NCBI GenBank assembly: GCA_003644385.1 | Contig: QNCD01000004.1 | Coordinates: forward strand, 1 to 46,022 | DNA: 46,022 nucleotides | Direction: 5' to 3' | Source of the DNA: Candidatus Omnitrophota bacterium | GTDB lineage: Bacteria; Omnitrophota; Gorgyraeia; Gygaellales; Profunditerraquicolaceae | In this document: piece after piece, positions 1-8,614 of the stretch | Numbering within the stretch: position 1 is the stretch's first letter | How the letters are laid out: the number at the start of each line of letters is the position of its first letter | Notes under the pieces: model-generated | What the model was told of the DNA's origin: nothing | The model's database searches: none | The model's input: only the letters and a program-made list of their open reading frames with translations | Made by a program: the position numbers and the translations under genes

Positions 1-56
1 ACCGTATTCCATCGATAATGCGGCGATTCCTGACAGAATCCGCAATAGACACCCTT

Positions 57-791
57 TTAAGGAATAATATCAATGCTCCACAACAAGGAGGCATCCACTG
101 TATGCCCGCCGCAGGTAGCATGGTAATAAGCAGGGAATGCCTTACCCAGATAAAGAAGAATGGTATTTTCGGTCTCCTCTACTGCCTTGTTTGTTCGGTA
201 ACGCTCCGAGGTCTTCCCGCCGTATACTTGCGAATATACGTCGCTGGTAAGGTCAAAATCCTTTGAGCTATTCTGCTGTATATGATAAAAAGCGTAAGTG
301 CGGCAGGCTACTGCCTGTGCCTTTAAGGCCTCCATAGGCCAATAATGGGAAACTTCGTGATAAAGTATGCCTTTAATATAATCCTCCAAATTAATATGAT
401 TAACTGCTAAAACAGACTTTCCCTCTTTCCTTATAAACTCAATAACTCCCCGATAAGCGCGGCCGTTAATTAAAATTCCCTGGCTGGATCCTGGTTCCAG
501 TAGAATTCTATTGCCGAAAGTACCAAGGACCTTAAAGGAAATGCCTTCTTCTACCGCAACAACCTTAGTTTTTAAATTTTCCCCCCTATTCAATGTTTCC
601 CCAGTTTTTGAATCAGTTATCCTGTATGCTCCAGTTGACTCCAGGACTAACGAAGAGGCATCTTGAATTATAGCAATGCGGATATCCCTTGATGATTGCG
701 CAAAAGAACTGAAAGCTGACAGCTGAAAGCTGACAACTAGCATAAGACAAAAAATTAATCTTTTAAACCAATGATTCAGCGGCGAGACCAT
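57..791 (-). CDS. spoIID: SpoIID/LytB-domain protein, interrupted by in-frame stop near its C-terminus
   Basis: Secreted SpoIID-family protein; relatives cleave or remodel peptidoglycan glycan strands (lytic transglycosylase in sporulating bacteria). I start at ATG 791 rather than TTG 797, giving an N-terminal basic stretch and hydrophobic signal peptide ending near FAQ. The domain core is visible in INLEDYIKGILYHEVSHYWP, LKAQAVACRTYA and the typical ATCGGHT..A motif. The frame meets TAA at 57-59 where the family usually has a leucine (..P-L-K-G-V..). Reading past it in the same frame gives KGVYCGFCQESPHYRW up to the window edge, the expected family C-terminal motif. So this is one nonsense change in an otherwise intact gene, a sequencing error, or readthrough. 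The signal peptide is partly made of a 7-base tandem repeat. The start overlaps the upstream DUF2905 gene. Confidence 0.85.
   Translation of the reverse strand: MVSPLNHWFKRLIFCLMLVVSFQLSAFSSFAQSSRDIRIAIIQDASSLVLESTGAYRITDSKTGETLNRGENLKTKVVAVEEGISFKVLGTFGNRILLEPGSSQGILINGRAYRGVIEFIRKEGKSVLAVNHINLEDYIKGILYHEVSHYWPMEALKAQAVACRTYAFYHIQQNSSKDFDLTSDVYSQVYGGKTSERYRTNKAVEETENTILLYLGKAFPAYYHATCGGHTVDASLLWSIDIIP
707..734. repeat. Heptamer tandem array (AGCTGAA/AGCTGAC type) in spoIID signal-peptide codons
   Basis: On the + strand four 7-base units follow each other: AACTGAA, AGCTGAC, AGCTGAA, AGCTGAC. They encode the FQLSAFS part of the SpoIID signal peptide. The same unit family recurs at 4796-4830 and, degenerate, at 37329-37356. 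Confidence 0.8.
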
Positions 792-991
792 AGCCAAAAT
801 ATTATAGAAAGGACGATACTGATTAATATTGACGTAGTAATGGGAAAATAAAAAGTAAAGTTTTTCTTCTCTACCAGTATATCACCGGGCAGGCGCCCCA
901 GGTAAGGAATTTTATTAACAAAAGTTAACAAGACCCCCAGGCCCACTAAAATAATTCCGAAAATTATTAATGCTTTGCCGATTTCCTGCAT
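776..991 (-). CDS. DUF2905 small two-helix membrane protein
   Basis: Small membrane protein of unknown function. I start at ATG 991 (MQEIGKAL..), preceded by GGAG eight bases upstream, which gives about 71 residues; a longer frame to 1015 exists but lies wholly inside queH. Two hydrophobic segments (about residues 5-25 and 48-66) flank a conserved loop, NKIPYLGRLPGDI, the hallmark of DUF2905. The family normally sits beside queH or ruvB-type genes in many bacteria, which matches this neighbourhood. It overlaps queH by 25 bases and spoIID by 16, suggesting coupled translation. Confidence 0.8.
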   Translation of the reverse strand: MQEIGKALIIFGIILVGLGVLLTFVNKIPYLGRLPGDILVEKKNFTFYFPITTSILISIVLSIIFWLWSRR

Positions 992-1509
992 CGCTCTATC
1001 TCCGAATAAATGCATCCGCAGTATTTCTGGCAGTATATGCCGCCGGATTTCGCCTTTTCATGCGCCCTCTTAAATCCGGAGCGGAAATCCTCGTAATAAA
1101 AATTAATGCCTGATTCTTCTGCTGCTTCTTCACCGATTTTCTTAAGTAACTGCTGATCCTGATAAGGGCTGACTAACAAGGTAGTGGAAAAGGCTTGAAA
1201 ATTTTTTTCTTTTGCCGCCTGCGCGGTTTTCACCAGGCGCAGCTTCCAGCATATAGAACACCTCTGCTGGCTAGACTCATTCAAATTAACTGCCTGAAAG
1301 TATTCCTGGGGCGCGTACTCCGGGTAAAAAACTTCTGCATTCTGTGTCTTACTATAATCCTCAACCGCTTTTCGTCTGTTTTTATATTCAGAAAAGGGGT
1401 GGATATTCGGGTTATAGAAAAATCCGCTTACCTGATAACCCTTTTCTCTCAAGCGCTCTAAAGGATAAATCATGCACGGCGCACAACAAGTATGAAGTAA
1501 CAGTTTCAT
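967..1509 (-). CDS. queH: Epoxyqueuosine reductase QueH
   Basis: Catalyses the last step of queuosine tRNA modification, reducing epoxyqueuosine to queuosine; QueH is the Fe-S alternative to QueG. The protein is 180 residues, normal for the family. Visible motifs: the N-terminal LLHTCCAPC with adjacent cysteines, FFYNPNIHPFSEYKNRR, the central RCSICWKLRL (CxxC), and the C-terminal GIYCQKYCGCIYSE. These supply the cysteines for the Fe-S cluster and disulfide. The start at MKLLLHTCC matches the family. It follows a 400-base intergenic island and overlaps the DUF2905 gene downstream. Confidence 0.93.
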   Translation of the reverse strand: MKLLLHTCCAPCMIYPLERLREKGYQVSGFFYNPNIHPFSEYKNRRKAVEDYSKTQNAEVFYPEYAPQEYFQAVNLNESSQQRCSICWKLRLVKTAQAAKEKNFQAFSTTLLVSPYQDQQLLKKIGEEAAEESGINFYYEDFRSGFKRAHEKAKSGGIYCQKYCGCIYSEIERCRKSAKH

Positions 1510-1510
1510 A

Positions 1511-1914
1511 AATTAAATTTAATAAACCTGTTTGCTTTCTCGCTCAAGTCGGTTTTTCCCGCCTTCGGCGGGACGCCAAAGGTCTCTCACATTTTCGGCG
1601 GCTGCGGAACTCGCCGTCCGAATGCTTTCGCGTTCGGATTCCCGAAAATGTTCGAGCGTGCTTTGGCTAAAACCTCCATTCGCTCGAAACCAAACAGCTT
1701 CATTAATTTAAACGAGTTGCTTTAACCCGATCTTTTGAGGGGGTGGCTTGGGCTGATTTCGAGCGGGGCCTCCGAGGATGCCGAACGGGCACGGTTCACC
1801 CGCTATAACAAGTATGTGAGAGTGAGGCACCGCAGGGGAGCGAAATTTTGCCACGCTGGGGCAAAATGAGCGTCCCCGCGAGAAACAGACCGAGACAGGA
1901 CCCGCTCAAATTAT
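1511..1914. other. GC-rich, highly structured intergenic island with nested inverted repeats
   Basis: No plausible gene on either strand in these 400 bases, which are visibly richer in G+C and CpG than the flanking genes. It holds several hairpins: CCCGCC/GGCGGG with a TTC loop near 1559-1574; CATTTTCGG/CCGAAAATG around 1588-1650 enclosing TCCGAATGC/GCGTTCGGA; TTCGAGCG/CGCTCGAA around 1650-1690; ATTTTGCC/GGCAAAAT near 1843-1866 inside a longer GGGGA/TCCCC stem. Two outer inverted repeats frame it: CTGTTTG/CAAACAG (about 1528 and 1690), and AAACGAGTT (about 1707) with AACTCGTTT (about 1921, at the ruvB stop). It could be a non-coding RNA, a hairpin-type repetitive element or the remains of one. 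I do not recognise a known RNA family. Confidence 0.6.
1519..1547 (-). promoter_or_regulatory. Possible weak promoter for queH
   Basis: On the minus strand TTGAGC (1547-1542) is followed 17 bases later by TATTAA (1524-1519). Spacing is ideal but each box matches consensus at only about four of six positions. Transcription would start close to the queH ATG. Confidence 0.3.
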
Positions 1915-3033
1915 TTAAAATAACTCGTTTTGATTCTCTTTTTTGTATTTCAATCCGAAGTGCTCAAAGGTAAGCCTGGTCGCCATCCTCCCGCGCGGAG
2001 TGCGCTTGAGGTATCCGGCTTTCCGTAAATGTGGCTCAACTGTATCGGCGATCGTATCAACTTCTTCGTTAAGGCTGGCAGCAAGTGACTCAATCCCTAC
2101 CGGCCCCCCGTCAAACGCCTCTAATATCGTCTTTAAAACCCTGCGGTCAATATCATCGAGACCTGCCTTATCAATGCCCAAGTCAGCCAAAGCCATACAT
2201 GTAGTCTCCATGTTTATCTTATCTATTTTTAAAACCTGGGCATAATCTCTGATCCGGCGCAATAACCGGTTGGCAATACGCGGGGTTCCGCGTGAGCGAT
2301 TAGCAATCTCCAATGCCGCCTGCTCTTCGATATCAAGGCTTAATACTTTAGCGGAATTTTTTATAATTTTAGCCAGGTCTTCAGGCGGATAAAAATCCAG
2401 ATGGTAGAATATGCCAAACCTCCCCCGAAGAGGTGCAGCCAACAGGCCTGTCCTGGTAGTCGCGCCCACCAGAGTAAAGGGCTTAAGGTTAAATTTAATT
2501 GTCTTGGCATACGGCCCTTTATCAATGATAAAATCAATCTGAAAACTCTCCATTGCCGGATACAAAAATTCTTCCACTACTTTGGATAAACGGTGTATCT
2601 CGTCAATAAAAAGAATATCGCCTTTCTCCAGATTTGTTAATATACCGATCAAATCTCCAGCCCTTTCTATGGCCGGGCCGGAAGTAGCGGTAATCTTACC
2701 TGACATTTCATGGGCGATAATATGAGAAAGCGAAGTCTTTCCTAATCCAGGAGGCCCGCTTAAAAGCACATGCTCCAAGGGCTCTTTTCTTTGCTTTGCC
2801 GCCTGCATGGAAATCTTTAAATTTTCGACGATCTCCTTATGACCGATGAATTGCGAAAGTTTTTTCGGCCTTAAGGAAATATTGAGGACTATGTCTTCCT
2901 CAGATTCCTGTCCCTGGCGAAGATAATCTTTTTCTAAAGTATCTAGCTCTTCCCGCCTGTCTTTATCAGATGCTTTTTTATCGGAGAAGGTTTTTTTTGC
3001 TTTAATTATTTTCTGTCTTATTCCTTCTGTCAT
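1915..3033 (-). CDS. ruvB: Holliday junction branch migration DNA helicase RuvB
   Basis: AAA+ motor of the RuvAB complex that drives branch migration of Holliday junctions. Walker A GPPGLGKT lies near residue 93, Walker B DILFIDEIHR near 138, sensor and arginine-finger region in GATTRTGLL..PLRGRFG, followed by the winged-helix domain (GGPVGIESLAASLNEE..DTIADTVEPHL). At 372 residues it is longer than usual (about 340) because of a charged N-terminal extension of about 40 residues before the LRPKKLSQFIG entry motif, so a later start is possible. It overlaps scpA by 32 bases. ruvA and ruvC are not in the window. The stop region is one arm of an inverted repeat shared with the island downstream. 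Confidence 0.95.
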   Translation of the reverse strand: MTEGIRQKIIKAKKTFSDKKASDKDRREELDTLEKDYLRQGQESEEDIVLNISLRPKKLSQFIGHKEIVENLKISMQAAKQRKEPLEHVLLSGPPGLGKTSLSHIIAHEMSGKITATSGPAIERAGDLIGILTNLEKGDILFIDEIHRLSKVVEEFLYPAMESFQIDFIIDKGPYAKTIKFNLKPFTLVGATTRTGLLAAPLRGRFGIFYHLDFYPPEDLAKIIKNSAKVLSLDIEEQAALEIANRSRGTPRIANRLLRRIRDYAQVLKIDKINMETTCMALADLGIDKAGLDDIDRRVLKTILEAFDGGPVGIESLAASLNEEVDTIADTVEPHLRKAGYLKRTPRGRMATRLTFEHFGLKYKKENQNELF

Positions 3034-3757
3034 AGGGGACTATATTTTCTTTATTGCGGGTTATTTCTATCTTATGAAATAATCCTTTCTGGCGTGCCAC
3101 AATTTCTCCCAGCCTGATTAATTCCAATATTGCCAAAAAAGTGACGATTATCTCCATTTTATTCTTTGCCTTGGCGAATAAATCATAGAGATCAATACTC
3201 TCCTCTTCAAGCAGCATATGTAAAAGCTTATGGATTTTTTCGGCTACAGTAAATTCATCCTTAATTACTTCGTAGAATAATTCTTTAGGCGCCTCTTTAA
3301 GCGCCTGGGAAAAGGCGCTGATTAAATCAAAAAGGCTGGCTTCAAAATATACTTCTTTTTCAGGCTGAATCTCTTTTTCCGCTGGTACTGGCCTTTTAAA
3401 TACCTGTTGTTGATTTTGCTCTCGCCGCCTTAAATCCTGGGCAATCTCTTTAAACTTCTCATATTCCAAAAGGCGCTTCACTAATTCCGCGCGCGGGTCC
3501 TCCTGCTCTTGCTCTTTTGCTTCTTCCTCTGCCGGAAGCAGCATTTTCGATTTTATCTGCATAAGCGTAGCCGCCATTACCAGAAATTCTCCGGCGATAT
3601 TTAAATTAAGCAGGCGCATTAATTCTAGATATTTTAAATATTGTTCCGTAATTGCGGATATGGGAATATCGTAGATATTAAGGTGGTCTTTTTTAACCAG
3701 ATAAAGAAGTAAATCCAGAGGGCCTTCGAATATCTCTAGTTTTATTTTATAACTCAT
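3002..3757 (-). CDS. scpA: Segregation and condensation protein ScpA
   Basis: Kleisin subunit that bridges the SMC heads in the SMC-ScpA-ScpB chromosome condensation complex. The N-terminus carries the family signature LEIFEGPLDLLLYLVKKDHLNIYDIPI, then the SMC-neck-binding helices (EFLVMAATLMQIKSKMLLP), a charged linker with QEQEQED, and a C-terminal winged-helix region (EIIVTFLAILELIRLGEI). Length of 251 residues is normal. The start ATG overlaps the trpS stop as ATGA. The usual partner scpB does not follow; ruvB does. Confidence 0.94.
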   Translation of the reverse strand: MSYKIKLEIFEGPLDLLLYLVKKDHLNIYDIPISAITEQYLKYLELMRLLNLNIAGEFLVMAATLMQIKSKMLLPAEEEAKEQEQEDPRAELVKRLLEYEKFKEIAQDLRRREQNQQQVFKRPVPAEKEIQPEKEVYFEASLFDLISAFSQALKEAPKELFYEVIKDEFTVAEKIHKLLHMLLEEESIDLYDLFAKAKNKMEIIVTFLAILELIRLGEIVARQKGLFHKIEITRNKENIVPYDRRNKTENN

Positions 3758-4755
3758 ATCTTCATTACTTCTCTTGCTTCTTTAATAGTCTTGGAAGCGC
3801 TTGCCTTCGCCTTTTCGGCTCCTTGAGCTAAAATATTTTTTACTTTTATTTTATCTTTTACTAATTCTTTACGTTTTTCCTGAAGGGGTTTTAATTTTTC
3901 GATTAATTCCCGGGAAAAATTCTTTTTACACTCGGTACAGCCTACTTTTGCGTTTACACACCAATCATGGACCTCATTTTTTATTCCGTCCGCAAATATG
4001 GAATAATAGGAAAAAACATTGCAAGATTCAGGATGCCCTTTATCGCTGAGTTTGATTCTCTTAGGATCAGTAAACATATTCTGCACTTTCTTCTTGATTG
4101 TCTCGGCAGAGTCAGCCAAGATAATGGTATTATTATAACTCTTACTCATTTTTCTGCCATCCAGGCCTAAAAGCCGGCTAGTCTTAGTCAATAATGCCTC
4201 TGGTTCGGGAAATAACTCCTTTTTATCTGCCCCGTTTGCAATGCGATAAAGACTGTTAAAACGCCTTACTATCTCCCGGGTAAGCTCAAGGTGCGGCAGC
4301 TGATCTTGACCTACCGGAACTTTATCTGCTTTATAAAGCAGGATGTCAGCGGCCTGTAAAACAGGATACCCTAAAAAACCGTACGTGTTCAGGTTGCGTG
4401 TCTTCACTTCTCTAAGCTGTTCTTTATAGGTAGGACACCTCTCCAGCCATCCTAAAGGAGTAAGACAGGAAAATATCATATATAATTCCAGGTGCTCGGG
4501 AACATCAGACTGAATGAATAGTGTAGATTTTCGCGGGTCTATGCCTGCGCTTATCCAGTCTATTACATTATCGATGATCAAGCCGGATAAATCAGCGGTA
4601 TTTTCATATTCACTCATCAAGGCATGCCAATCCGCTACCATAAATAAACAGTCATATTCCTCCTGTAATTTCGCCCAGTTCTCCAGCGCTCCTACAAGAT
4701 GGCCTAAATGTAATGGACCTGTTGGCCGCATCCCGCTCAATATTCTTTTCTTCAT
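3754..4755 (-). CDS. trpS: Tryptophanyl-tRNA synthetase
   Basis: Class I aminoacyl-tRNA synthetase that charges tRNA-Trp in the cytoplasm. The HIGH-type motif appears as RPTGPLHLGHLVGAL near residues 10-24, and the KMSKS motif as GRKMSKSYNN near 200. The GQDQLPHLELTREI substrate-binding segment is present, and the length (333) is typical. The start at MKKRILSGMRPTG fits the family. An AGCTGAA-type heptamer array fills the gap to infB upstream; scpA follows with an ATGA overlap. Confidence 0.96.
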   Translation of the reverse strand: MKKRILSGMRPTGPLHLGHLVGALENWAKLQEEYDCLFMVADWHALMSEYENTADLSGLIIDNVIDWISAGIDPRKSTLFIQSDVPEHLELYMIFSCLTPLGWLERCPTYKEQLREVKTRNLNTYGFLGYPVLQAADILLYKADKVPVGQDQLPHLELTREIVRRFNSLYRIANGADKKELFPEPEALLTKTSRLLGLDGRKMSKSYNNTIILADSAETIKKKVQNMFTDPKRIKLSDKGHPESCNVFSYYSIFADGIKNEVHDWCVNAKVGCTECKKNFSRELIEKLKPLQEKRKELVKDKIKVKNILAQGAEKAKASASKTIKEAREVMKI

Positions 4756-4795
4756 AGCTTTTTAAATCTTGTTCTGAGCCTACTCAAAATTTTTT

Positions 4796-4826
4796 AGCTG
4801 AACGCTGATGGCTGAAAGATGACAGC
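4796..4826. repeat. Heptamer tandem array (AGCTGAA type) between infB and trpS
   Basis: Consecutive 7-base units on the + strand: AGCTGAA, CGCTGAT, GGCTGAA, AGATGAC, then AGCTTAT running into the infB stop. Same family as the array in spoIID (707-734). It occupies nearly half of the 71-base gap. Confidence 0.7.
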
Positions 4827-6929
4827 TTATAATTTACGCGCTATCTTCTCAATACCGTAAGCTTCTATTGTATCGCCTGATCGAACATCCTCGAACCCGC
4901 CTAAAGAAATACCGCACTCATACCCCTCTAGAACTTCCCTGACATCGTCTTTAAAGCGCTTTAGAGAAGAAAGGCTGCCTTCAAAAACAACTGTGCCGTT
5001 TCTGATCACGCTGACAGATAGATTCCGGCTAATTTTACCTTTAGTTACAAAACATCCGGCTACTGTTCCGGCGCGGGATAATTTAAATACTTTTCTCACC
5101 TCTGCCCTGCCGACAAAGACCTTTTTTATTTTTGGCTCTAATATTCCTTCCAGAGCTGCCTTTATATCTTTAGAAATTTCATAAATAACGTTATATACAC
5201 GAACGTCAACTCCCTCCTTATCCACTGCCGATTTGGCGGATTCTTCGACATTGACATTAAATCCTAAAATCAAAGCATTAGAAACTGCAGCCAATATAAC
5301 ATCGGAATTATTGATATTTCCCACACCTTCATGTATGATACTTAATTTTATCTCCGGATGGCTCAACTTGACTAAAGAATCTTTTATTGCCTGTAAAGAC
5401 CCGCCGACATCGGCCTTGATAATCAGTTTGAGTTCTTTTAGTTTGCCGGCTTCTATCTGAACATGGATATCTTCCAGGCTGATCTTCTTTGCTGCCTTCA
5501 TCTGCTGCTGCTTTTTCTCTTCCTCTATGCGCTTTGCGGCTAAATCACGGGCAAGCTTTTCGTCTTCGAGGACAAAAAACTGTTCTCCTACTTCAGGAAC
5601 GCCGGAGAGGCCGGAAACTTCAACCGGAAAAGAAGGAGGTGCCTGGGTTATCGAGCGGCCCAGGTCATCCTGCATTGCCTTTATCTTTCCGTAGTATTTA
5701 CCTACGATTATCACGTCGTTTAAGCGCAGGGTTCCGTTTTTAACCAATAAGCTTGCGACCGGGCCCCTACCTTTTGTCAATTTAGCCTCTATTACTACCC
5801 CCCTGGCCAGGCGTAAAGGATTAGATTTCAATTCCAACATCTGCGCTTCCAGAATAATCATCTCTAACAGAGTATCTATCCCTTCTCCTGTTTTAGCGGA
5901 AACAGGTACGGTTATGGTTTTACCACCCCAGTCCTCGGCTAAAAGATCAATGGCAGAGAGCTGTTTTTTTACCTTATCGATATTCACCTGCGGCTTATCG
6001 ATTTTATTAATCGCTACTACTATAGGTACTCCTGCTGCCCGGGCATGATCAATAGCCTCCTGCGTCTGGGGCATAAGCCCGTCATCCGCAGCGACCACAA
6101 GCACTACTATATCAGTTATACTTGCTCCGCGTGCGCGCATAGCGGTAAATGCCTCATGGCCCGGAGTATCTAAAAATGTTATTTCTCCGTTTTTCAAGTG
6201 TACCCTGTATGCGCCAATATGCTGAGTTATGCCTCCGTGCTCGGATTCTACAACTTTAGTCTCTCTAATCGCGTCCAAAAGAGAAGTTTTGCCGTGATCA
6301 ACATGCCCCATTAAGGTGACAATCGGAGCTCTCGGCTTAAGTAGATGCGGCTTATCCTGCTCTTCGTGCATACTTAATGCCGCTTTCTCTTCGCTGGGCG
6401 CTTTTTTCAGCTGATAACCGTATTTTTCGCAAATTTTAACTACTACCGGCTCATCAAGGCTCTGATTAATTCCCGCCATCAACCCTAATTCCATAAGTTT
6501 TTTGATTAAAACAGAAGGCTTCTCCTGCAATCTAACCGAAAAGTCTTTAACGGTTATGGGTAATTTTAATTCAATTGTTTTTGTTGGCGCCTCTATCTTA
6601 GGCTCCGCCCTAGGCTCGACTACAGAGGGTTTTTCTATTTTCGGCGGTATAATTTCAGGTTGAACATCGGCTTTTTTGATTTTCTGCGGCTCGACAGCTT
6701 CTTCTTTAAGAACAGGCTGCTCGCTTGTCAGAACCTTTTCCCTGGGTGGGGTTATTTTTTTCTTGCGCGCAACCTGAGACTTTGTTTTTTTAGGCAGAGC
6801 CTTGGCCTTAACCGTTTTTTTAGCTGCTGCTTTCTTTGCCGGTTTTGGCTTAACTCCCTTCTCAGCGGCAGGCTTCTTTATTTTTTCTTTTTTAGGCGCC
6901 TTGGATTTTTCTTTTTTATTCTTAACCAT
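4827..6929 (-). CDS. infB: Translation initiation factor IF-2
   Basis: GTPase that delivers initiator tRNA to the 30S subunit and promotes subunit joining. Residues 1-125 form a lysine/proline/alanine-rich, low-complexity N-terminal extension, then an IF2_N module ([20 protein letters not shown]). The G domain has G1 [15 protein letters not shown] (near 208), G3 [13 protein letters not shown]4 NKID. Domains II-IV follow, including the [10 protein letters not shown] and [15 protein letters not shown] segments near the C-terminus. Length (700) is at the short end of normal. It overlaps nusA by 8 bases, the classic rimP-nusA-infB order, but rbfA/truB do not follow; trpS does. Confidence 0.97.
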   Translation of the reverse strand: MVKNKKEKSKAPKKEKIKKPAAEKGVKPKPAKKAAAKKTVKAKALPKKTKSQVARKKKITPPREKVLTSEQPVLKEEAVEPQKIKKADVQPEIIPPKIEKPSVVEPRAEPKIEAPTKTIELKLPITVKDFSVRLQEKPSVLIKKLMELGLMAGINQSLDEPVVVKICEKYGYQLKKAPSEEKAALSMHEEQDKPHLLKPRAPIVTLMGHVDHGKTSLLDAIRETKVVESEHGGITQHIGAYRVHLKNGEITFLDTPGHEAFTAMRARGASITDIVVLVVAADDGLMPQTQEAIDHARAAGVPIVVAINKIDKPQVNIDKVKKQLSAIDLLAEDWGGKTITVPVSAKTGEGIDTLLEMIILEAQMLELKSNPLRLARGVVIEAKLTKGRGPVASLLVKNGTLRLNDVIIVGKYYGKIKAMQDDLGRSITQAPPSFPVEVSGLSGVPEVGEQFFVLEDEKLARDLAAKRIEEEKKQQQMKAAKKISLEDIHVQIEAGKLKELKLIIKADVGGSLQAIKDSLVKLSHPEIKLSIIHEGVGNINNSDVILAAVSNALILGFNVNVEESAKSAVDKEGVDVRVYNVIYEISKDIKAALEGILEPKIKKVFVGRAEVRKVFKLSRAGTVAGCFVTKGKISRNLSVSVIRNGTVVFEGSLSSLKRFKDDVREVLEGYECGISLGGFEDVRSGDTIEAYGIEKIARKL

Positions 6930-8130
6930 CAGTTACCTTCTTCTTAGAACCCTTTTTCTTCGCCTCATCAATGAGTTTCTCGGCTTTCTTTTTGCCTATA
7001 CCTTTAACTTTAGTTAAATCCTCCGGGCCTGCCTTGACAATATCGGAAATCGTTGTAAAACCTGCTTTTTTAAGGCTGGCGATTGTTTTTTCTCCGATAC
7101 CTGATAACTGCTCCAGGTCCGCTGTAACTTTCTTTTTCTTCTTAACTGCTGCTTCTTTTTCTTTCGGCTTTTTCTCTTGGGCCTCCTCTATCATTTCTTT
7201 TGTACGGATATCCAGCTCCCATCCCAAAAGACGCGAAGCTAATCTGACGTTCTGGCCGTGTTTACCGATAGCCAGGGATAGTTGATCATCGTTTACGATA
7301 ATCTGTGCCTTGGAATTATCCTTATCAAGTTTTATCTCATGTACTTGAGCCGGAGAAAGAGCGGCCTTTATATATTCCTTTATGTCCTCGCTATAGCGGA
7401 CAATATCGATTTTCTCGCCCTGAATTTCATTGACGATATTTCTAATTCTGTTTCCGCGCATACCTACACAGGCGCCCACTGCATCGACTTTATCGTTTTT
7501 AGACCAGACTGCGATTTTGGTGCGTACGCCTGCTTCCCGGGAAATAGACTTTATCTCGATAATTCCTTCATAAATTTCCGGCACTTCCAGCTCAAATAGT
7601 TTTTTAATCAGTTGAGGCTGGGTGCGCGATAAAATAATCTGTGCACCCTTGCTTTCTTTTTTAACGTCTATTACATAGGCGCAGATGCGCTGGCCCTGCC
7701 TGAAATTTTCCTTAGGAGACTGTTCTCGCTTGGGTATAAGCGCCTCAGCCCTGCCTAAGAGGTCGACAATTATATTGCCTTTGTCAAACCTATAGACTGT
7801 GCCGCTTACCAATTCTCCTACTTTATCCTGGAATTCGCCGAATACCACTTCTTTTTCTGCCTCGCGTATCTTTTGGATAATCACCTGCCTGGCAGTAGAT
7901 GCGGCAATGCGGCCGAAATCAATAGAAGTTATCTCCTTATTATCCTTAAATGCCTTGATTTTACCGGTTGTGCGGTCAAGTTCGACCTTTAAATCCGCAT
8001 CAGCTTTTAGCCCTAAGGTCTTACGGGCAGCGCTCAACAATGCGCTCTCCACAGCTTCAATCAAAACCTCTTTGCTGATGCCTTTTTCCCTTTCCATCTG
8101 ATCAAGTATTGCCAATAATTCCTGACTCAT
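6922..8130 (-). CDS. nusA: Transcription termination/antitermination protein NusA
   Basis: RNA polymerase-binding elongation factor acting in pausing, termination and antitermination. Order of domains: N-terminal RNAP-binding domain (1-105), S1 (about 107-175, GELVSGTVYRFDKGNIIVDL), KH1 with VGACVGMRGNRIRNI, KH2 with LAIGKHGQNVRLASRL, then a lysine-rich linker and a C-terminal helix-hairpin-helix module (LEQLSGIGEKTIASLKKAGF..LTKVKGIGKKKAEKL). The HhH tail replaces the acidic C-terminal repeats of E. coli NusA and suggests extra nucleic-acid contact. 402 residues. rimP lies 13 bases upstream, infB overlaps downstream. Confidence 0.96.
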   Translation of the reverse strand: MSQELLAILDQMEREKGISKEVLIEAVESALLSAARKTLGLKADADLKVELDRTTGKIKAFKDNKEITSIDFGRIAASTARQVIIQKIREAEKEVVFGEFQDKVGELVSGTVYRFDKGNIIVDLLGRAEALIPKREQSPKENFRQGQRICAYVIDVKKESKGAQIILSRTQPQLIKKLFELEVPEIYEGIIEIKSISREAGVRTKIAVWSKNDKVDAVGACVGMRGNRIRNIVNEIQGEKIDIVRYSEDIKEYIKAALSPAQVHEIKLDKDNSKAQIIVNDDQLSLAIGKHGQNVRLASRLLGWELDIRTKEMIEEAQEKKPKEKEAAVKKKKKVTADLEQLSGIGEKTIASLKKAGFTTISDIVKAGPEDLTKVKGIGKKKAEKLIDEAKKKGSKKKVTDG

Positions 8131-8143
8131 AATAATCTCCGCA

Positions 8144-8614
8144 TTAAATATCCTCTATTATCTGTTTAGCTTTATTAATTTTTTCCAAAGGTATGCATAT
8201 ATCTTTATCTTTGGTCCGGACCTCAATCATATCTTCTTCTGAAACATTTATGAGTTTACCTGCTATCTCTATTTTCCCTTCAACCGGTTCCTTAAGAAAA
8301 AACCTGGCGGACCTGTTTAAGCAGCGCATAAAATCCGCCTTACTCTTTAGCGGCCTGTCTAAGCCCGGAGAAGAGACTTCCAGAATATATCTTCTTTGCA
8401 ATATATCTTTCTCATCCAAAATAAGTCCTATCTGCGTGTTTAAAACCGCGCATTCCTCCATAGTTATGCCGCCTTGCGGCCTATCCACCAAAATCCTTAA
8501 AAATAAGTCTTTTCCTTCATAGCGGTGGATAATATCCACCAGCTCAAAACCCTGTTCTCTTATGCAGGCGCTGACAGCTTCGCTGACTTCTGATATAATC
8601 ATCTGCTTATCCAT
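8144..8614 (-). CDS. rimP: Ribosome maturation factor RimP
   Basis: Needed for late assembly of the 30S ribosomal subunit. 156 residues, normal length. Characteristic segments are IREQGFELVDIIHRYEG, LRILVDRPQGGITMEECA and YILEVSSPGLDRPLKSKADF, with a C-terminal SH3-like domain. First gene of the rimP-nusA-infB set. It overlaps the end of proS by 8 bases, so it is probably translated from the same long message. Confidence 0.95.
   Translation of the reverse strand: MDKQMIISEVSEAVSACIREQGFELVDIIHRYEGKDLFLRILVDRPQGGITMEECAVLNTQIGLILDEKDILQRRYILEVSSPGLDRPLKSKADFMRCLNRSARFFLKEPVEGKIEIAGKLINVSEEDMIEVRTKDKDICIPLEKINKAKQIIEDI

Noticed and set aside
18-266. Plus-strand open frame opposite the spoIID end
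   Set aside because: It mirrors the coding frame of spoIID, has no family resemblance and no ribosome-binding site. The same holds for the many other plus-strand frames opposite infB, nusA, proS, purA, ruvB and the glycosyltransferases.
1511-1914. tmRNA, RNase P RNA, SRP RNA or 6S RNA in the structured island
   Set aside because: None of the conserved cores of these RNAs (for example the RNase P P4 strands or the SRP GGAAG loop) is visible on either strand.
1511-1930. Insertion sequence or MITE with target duplication
   Set aside because: No transposase frame and no clear direct repeats at the edges; only inverted repeats are seen, so I keep it as an unclassified element.
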